A program made the position numbers and the translations under genes. A stretch of DNA of 5,937 nt from Oscillospiraceae bacterium (lineage in GTDB: Bacteria; Bacillota_A; Clostridia; Oscillospirales; Ruminococcaceae). A model generated the notes under the pieces. It saw only the letters and a program-made list of their open reading frames with translations. It did not search any database and was not told where the DNA came from. Below are positions 5,461 through 5,937 of this stretch, in pieces (within the stretch, counting starts at the first letter, position 1; each line of letters opens with the position of its first letter). The DNA is taken from the NCBI GenBank assembly GCA_017400025.1, contig JAFQAF010000310.1, positions 1 to 5,937 of the forward strand. Reading direction: 5' to 3'.

Positions 5461-5937
5461 TTATTTCAACTGTTCTCTGATAGATTTAGTCAGATCCAGA
5501 GTAATCTGTTCTTTTGTAGCCATATTTTTGGCAACAGCTGTTTTGTTGGCAATTTCGTCATCACCCAGAACAACTGTATATTTTGCACCCACCTTGTCAG
5601 CATATTTCATCTGTGCTTTCAGGCTGCGGGACATCAGGTCGCTCTGTGCGCGAAGACCTTCATATCTTGCTTTTTCAGCCATTGTGAATGCATAAATCTT
5701 TGCATCTTCACCGATACCGGCAAAGAAGATATCCGGCACTGTATCTTCACCCAGGGATTTGCCTTCAGCTTCAAGTGTGAGCAGAAGTCTTTCAATACCC
5801 ATACCGAAACCTACTGCCGGCACATGGTTGCCGCCCAGTTCTTCAAACAGACCATCGTAACGGCCACCGCCGCATACTGTGCCCTGTGAACCAATGCCGT
5901 CGTATACAAATTCAAATACTGTTTTTGTGTAGTAGTC
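5461..5937 (-). CDS. hisS: Histidine--tRNA ligase (HisRS), C-terminal 158 residues, cut by window edge
   Basis: This class II synthetase charges tRNA-His. The frame is open to the window edge and its first codon here is a complete GAC. The visible part starts with DYYTKTVFEF, the tail of the HisA motif that binds the histidine substrate. It continues with GTVCGGGRYDGL (visible residues 19-30), the second HisRS-specific loop, and motif 3 AVGFGMGIERLL (41-52), whose arginine binds ATP. The remaining ~90 residues (from about PDIFFAG) form the C-terminal alpha/beta anticodon-binding domain. Complete HisRS has about 420 residues, so roughly 260 lie beyond the window. No break or frameshift is seen; it is partial only because of the cut. 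It is the upstream gene of the aspS unit. Any T-box leader or promoter would be outside the window. Confidence 0.96.
   Translation of the reverse strand, partial: DYYTKTVFEFVYDGIGSQGTVCGGGRYDGLFEELGGNHVPAVGFGMGIERLLLTLEAEGKSLGEDTVPDIFFAGIGEDAKIYAFTMAEKARYEGLRAQSDLMSRSLKAQMKYADKVGAKYTVVLGDDEIANKTAVAKNMATKEQITLDLTKSIREQLK

Noticed and set aside
5461..5823. A separate 120-residue gene beginning at 5823
   Set aside because: The apparent start is a GTG valine codon inside HisRS (GGNHVPAVGFG). The frame continues upstream to the window edge with HisRS motifs, so this is only the tail of hisS.
5404..5889. 161-codon plus-strand frame opposite aspS start and hisS
   Set aside because: It is antisense to two clear synthetase genes and has low-complexity Cys/Phe/His-rich translation without motifs.
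1..5937. Mobile elements, CRISPR arrays, tRNA or rRNA genes, toxin-antitoxin or defence genes
   Set aside because: I saw no transposase or integrase motifs, spaced repeats, cloverleaf or rRNA-like stretches, or unexplained frames. All space over 300 bases is covered by recognised genes.

Overview
The window looks like a piece of chromosome from a Clostridia-type Firmicute, probably an anaerobic gut lineage of the Oscillospiraceae/Lachnospiraceae kind. This rests on moderate G+C genes with a very A+T-rich leader, purine-rich Shine-Dalgarno sites, a DegV protein, two stand-alone ECF-transporter S components, and a hisS-aspS pair. The taxonomy is inference from gene content, with no marker gene to confirm it. 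Nothing suggests a mobile element, phage, CRISPR array or RNA gene. The content is vitamin/cofactor salvage plus translation housekeeping.

Layout. Positions 1-116 are an A+T-rich leader with a candidate promoter and a 9-bp inverted repeat. A tight four-gene plus-strand operon follows: a pyridoxal/pyridoxamine kinase (117-938), an ECF S component (957-1508), the tRNA wobble 2'-O-methyltransferase TrmL (1514-2014) and a DegV fatty-acid-binding protein (2020-2880). The gaps are 18, 5 and 5 bases, and a rho-independent terminator closes the operon at 2946-2978. A second plus-strand unit is queT (3014-3538), an S component for queuosine precursors. Two hairpin terminators at 3563-3594 and 3628-3658 separate it from a convergent minus-strand unit. 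That unit is aspS (3665-5446) preceded by hisS, of which only the C-terminal 158 codons are inside the window (5461-5937).

How the genes fit together. The kinase and the adjacent S component suggest uptake followed by phosphorylation trapping of vitamin B6. The S component has no ATPase or EcfT partner here, so it presumably borrows a shared energising module encoded elsewhere, as does QueT. QueT and TrmL both bear on the tRNA anticodon wobble position (queuosine at G34; 2'-O-methylation at position 34), although they are in separate transcription units. AspRS and HisRS charge tRNA-Asp and tRNA-His, two of the four queuosine-bearing tRNAs. This shared theme may be coincidental.

Three starts need correction from the longest possible reading frames: degV (TTG at 2020), queT (ATG at 3014) and aspS (ATG at 5446). 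In each case a Shine-Dalgarno site decides the start. I found no convincing previously undescribed system. The most useful leads are the B6-linked S component, the inverted repeat beside the first promoter, and the hairpin overlapping the queT ribosome-binding site.
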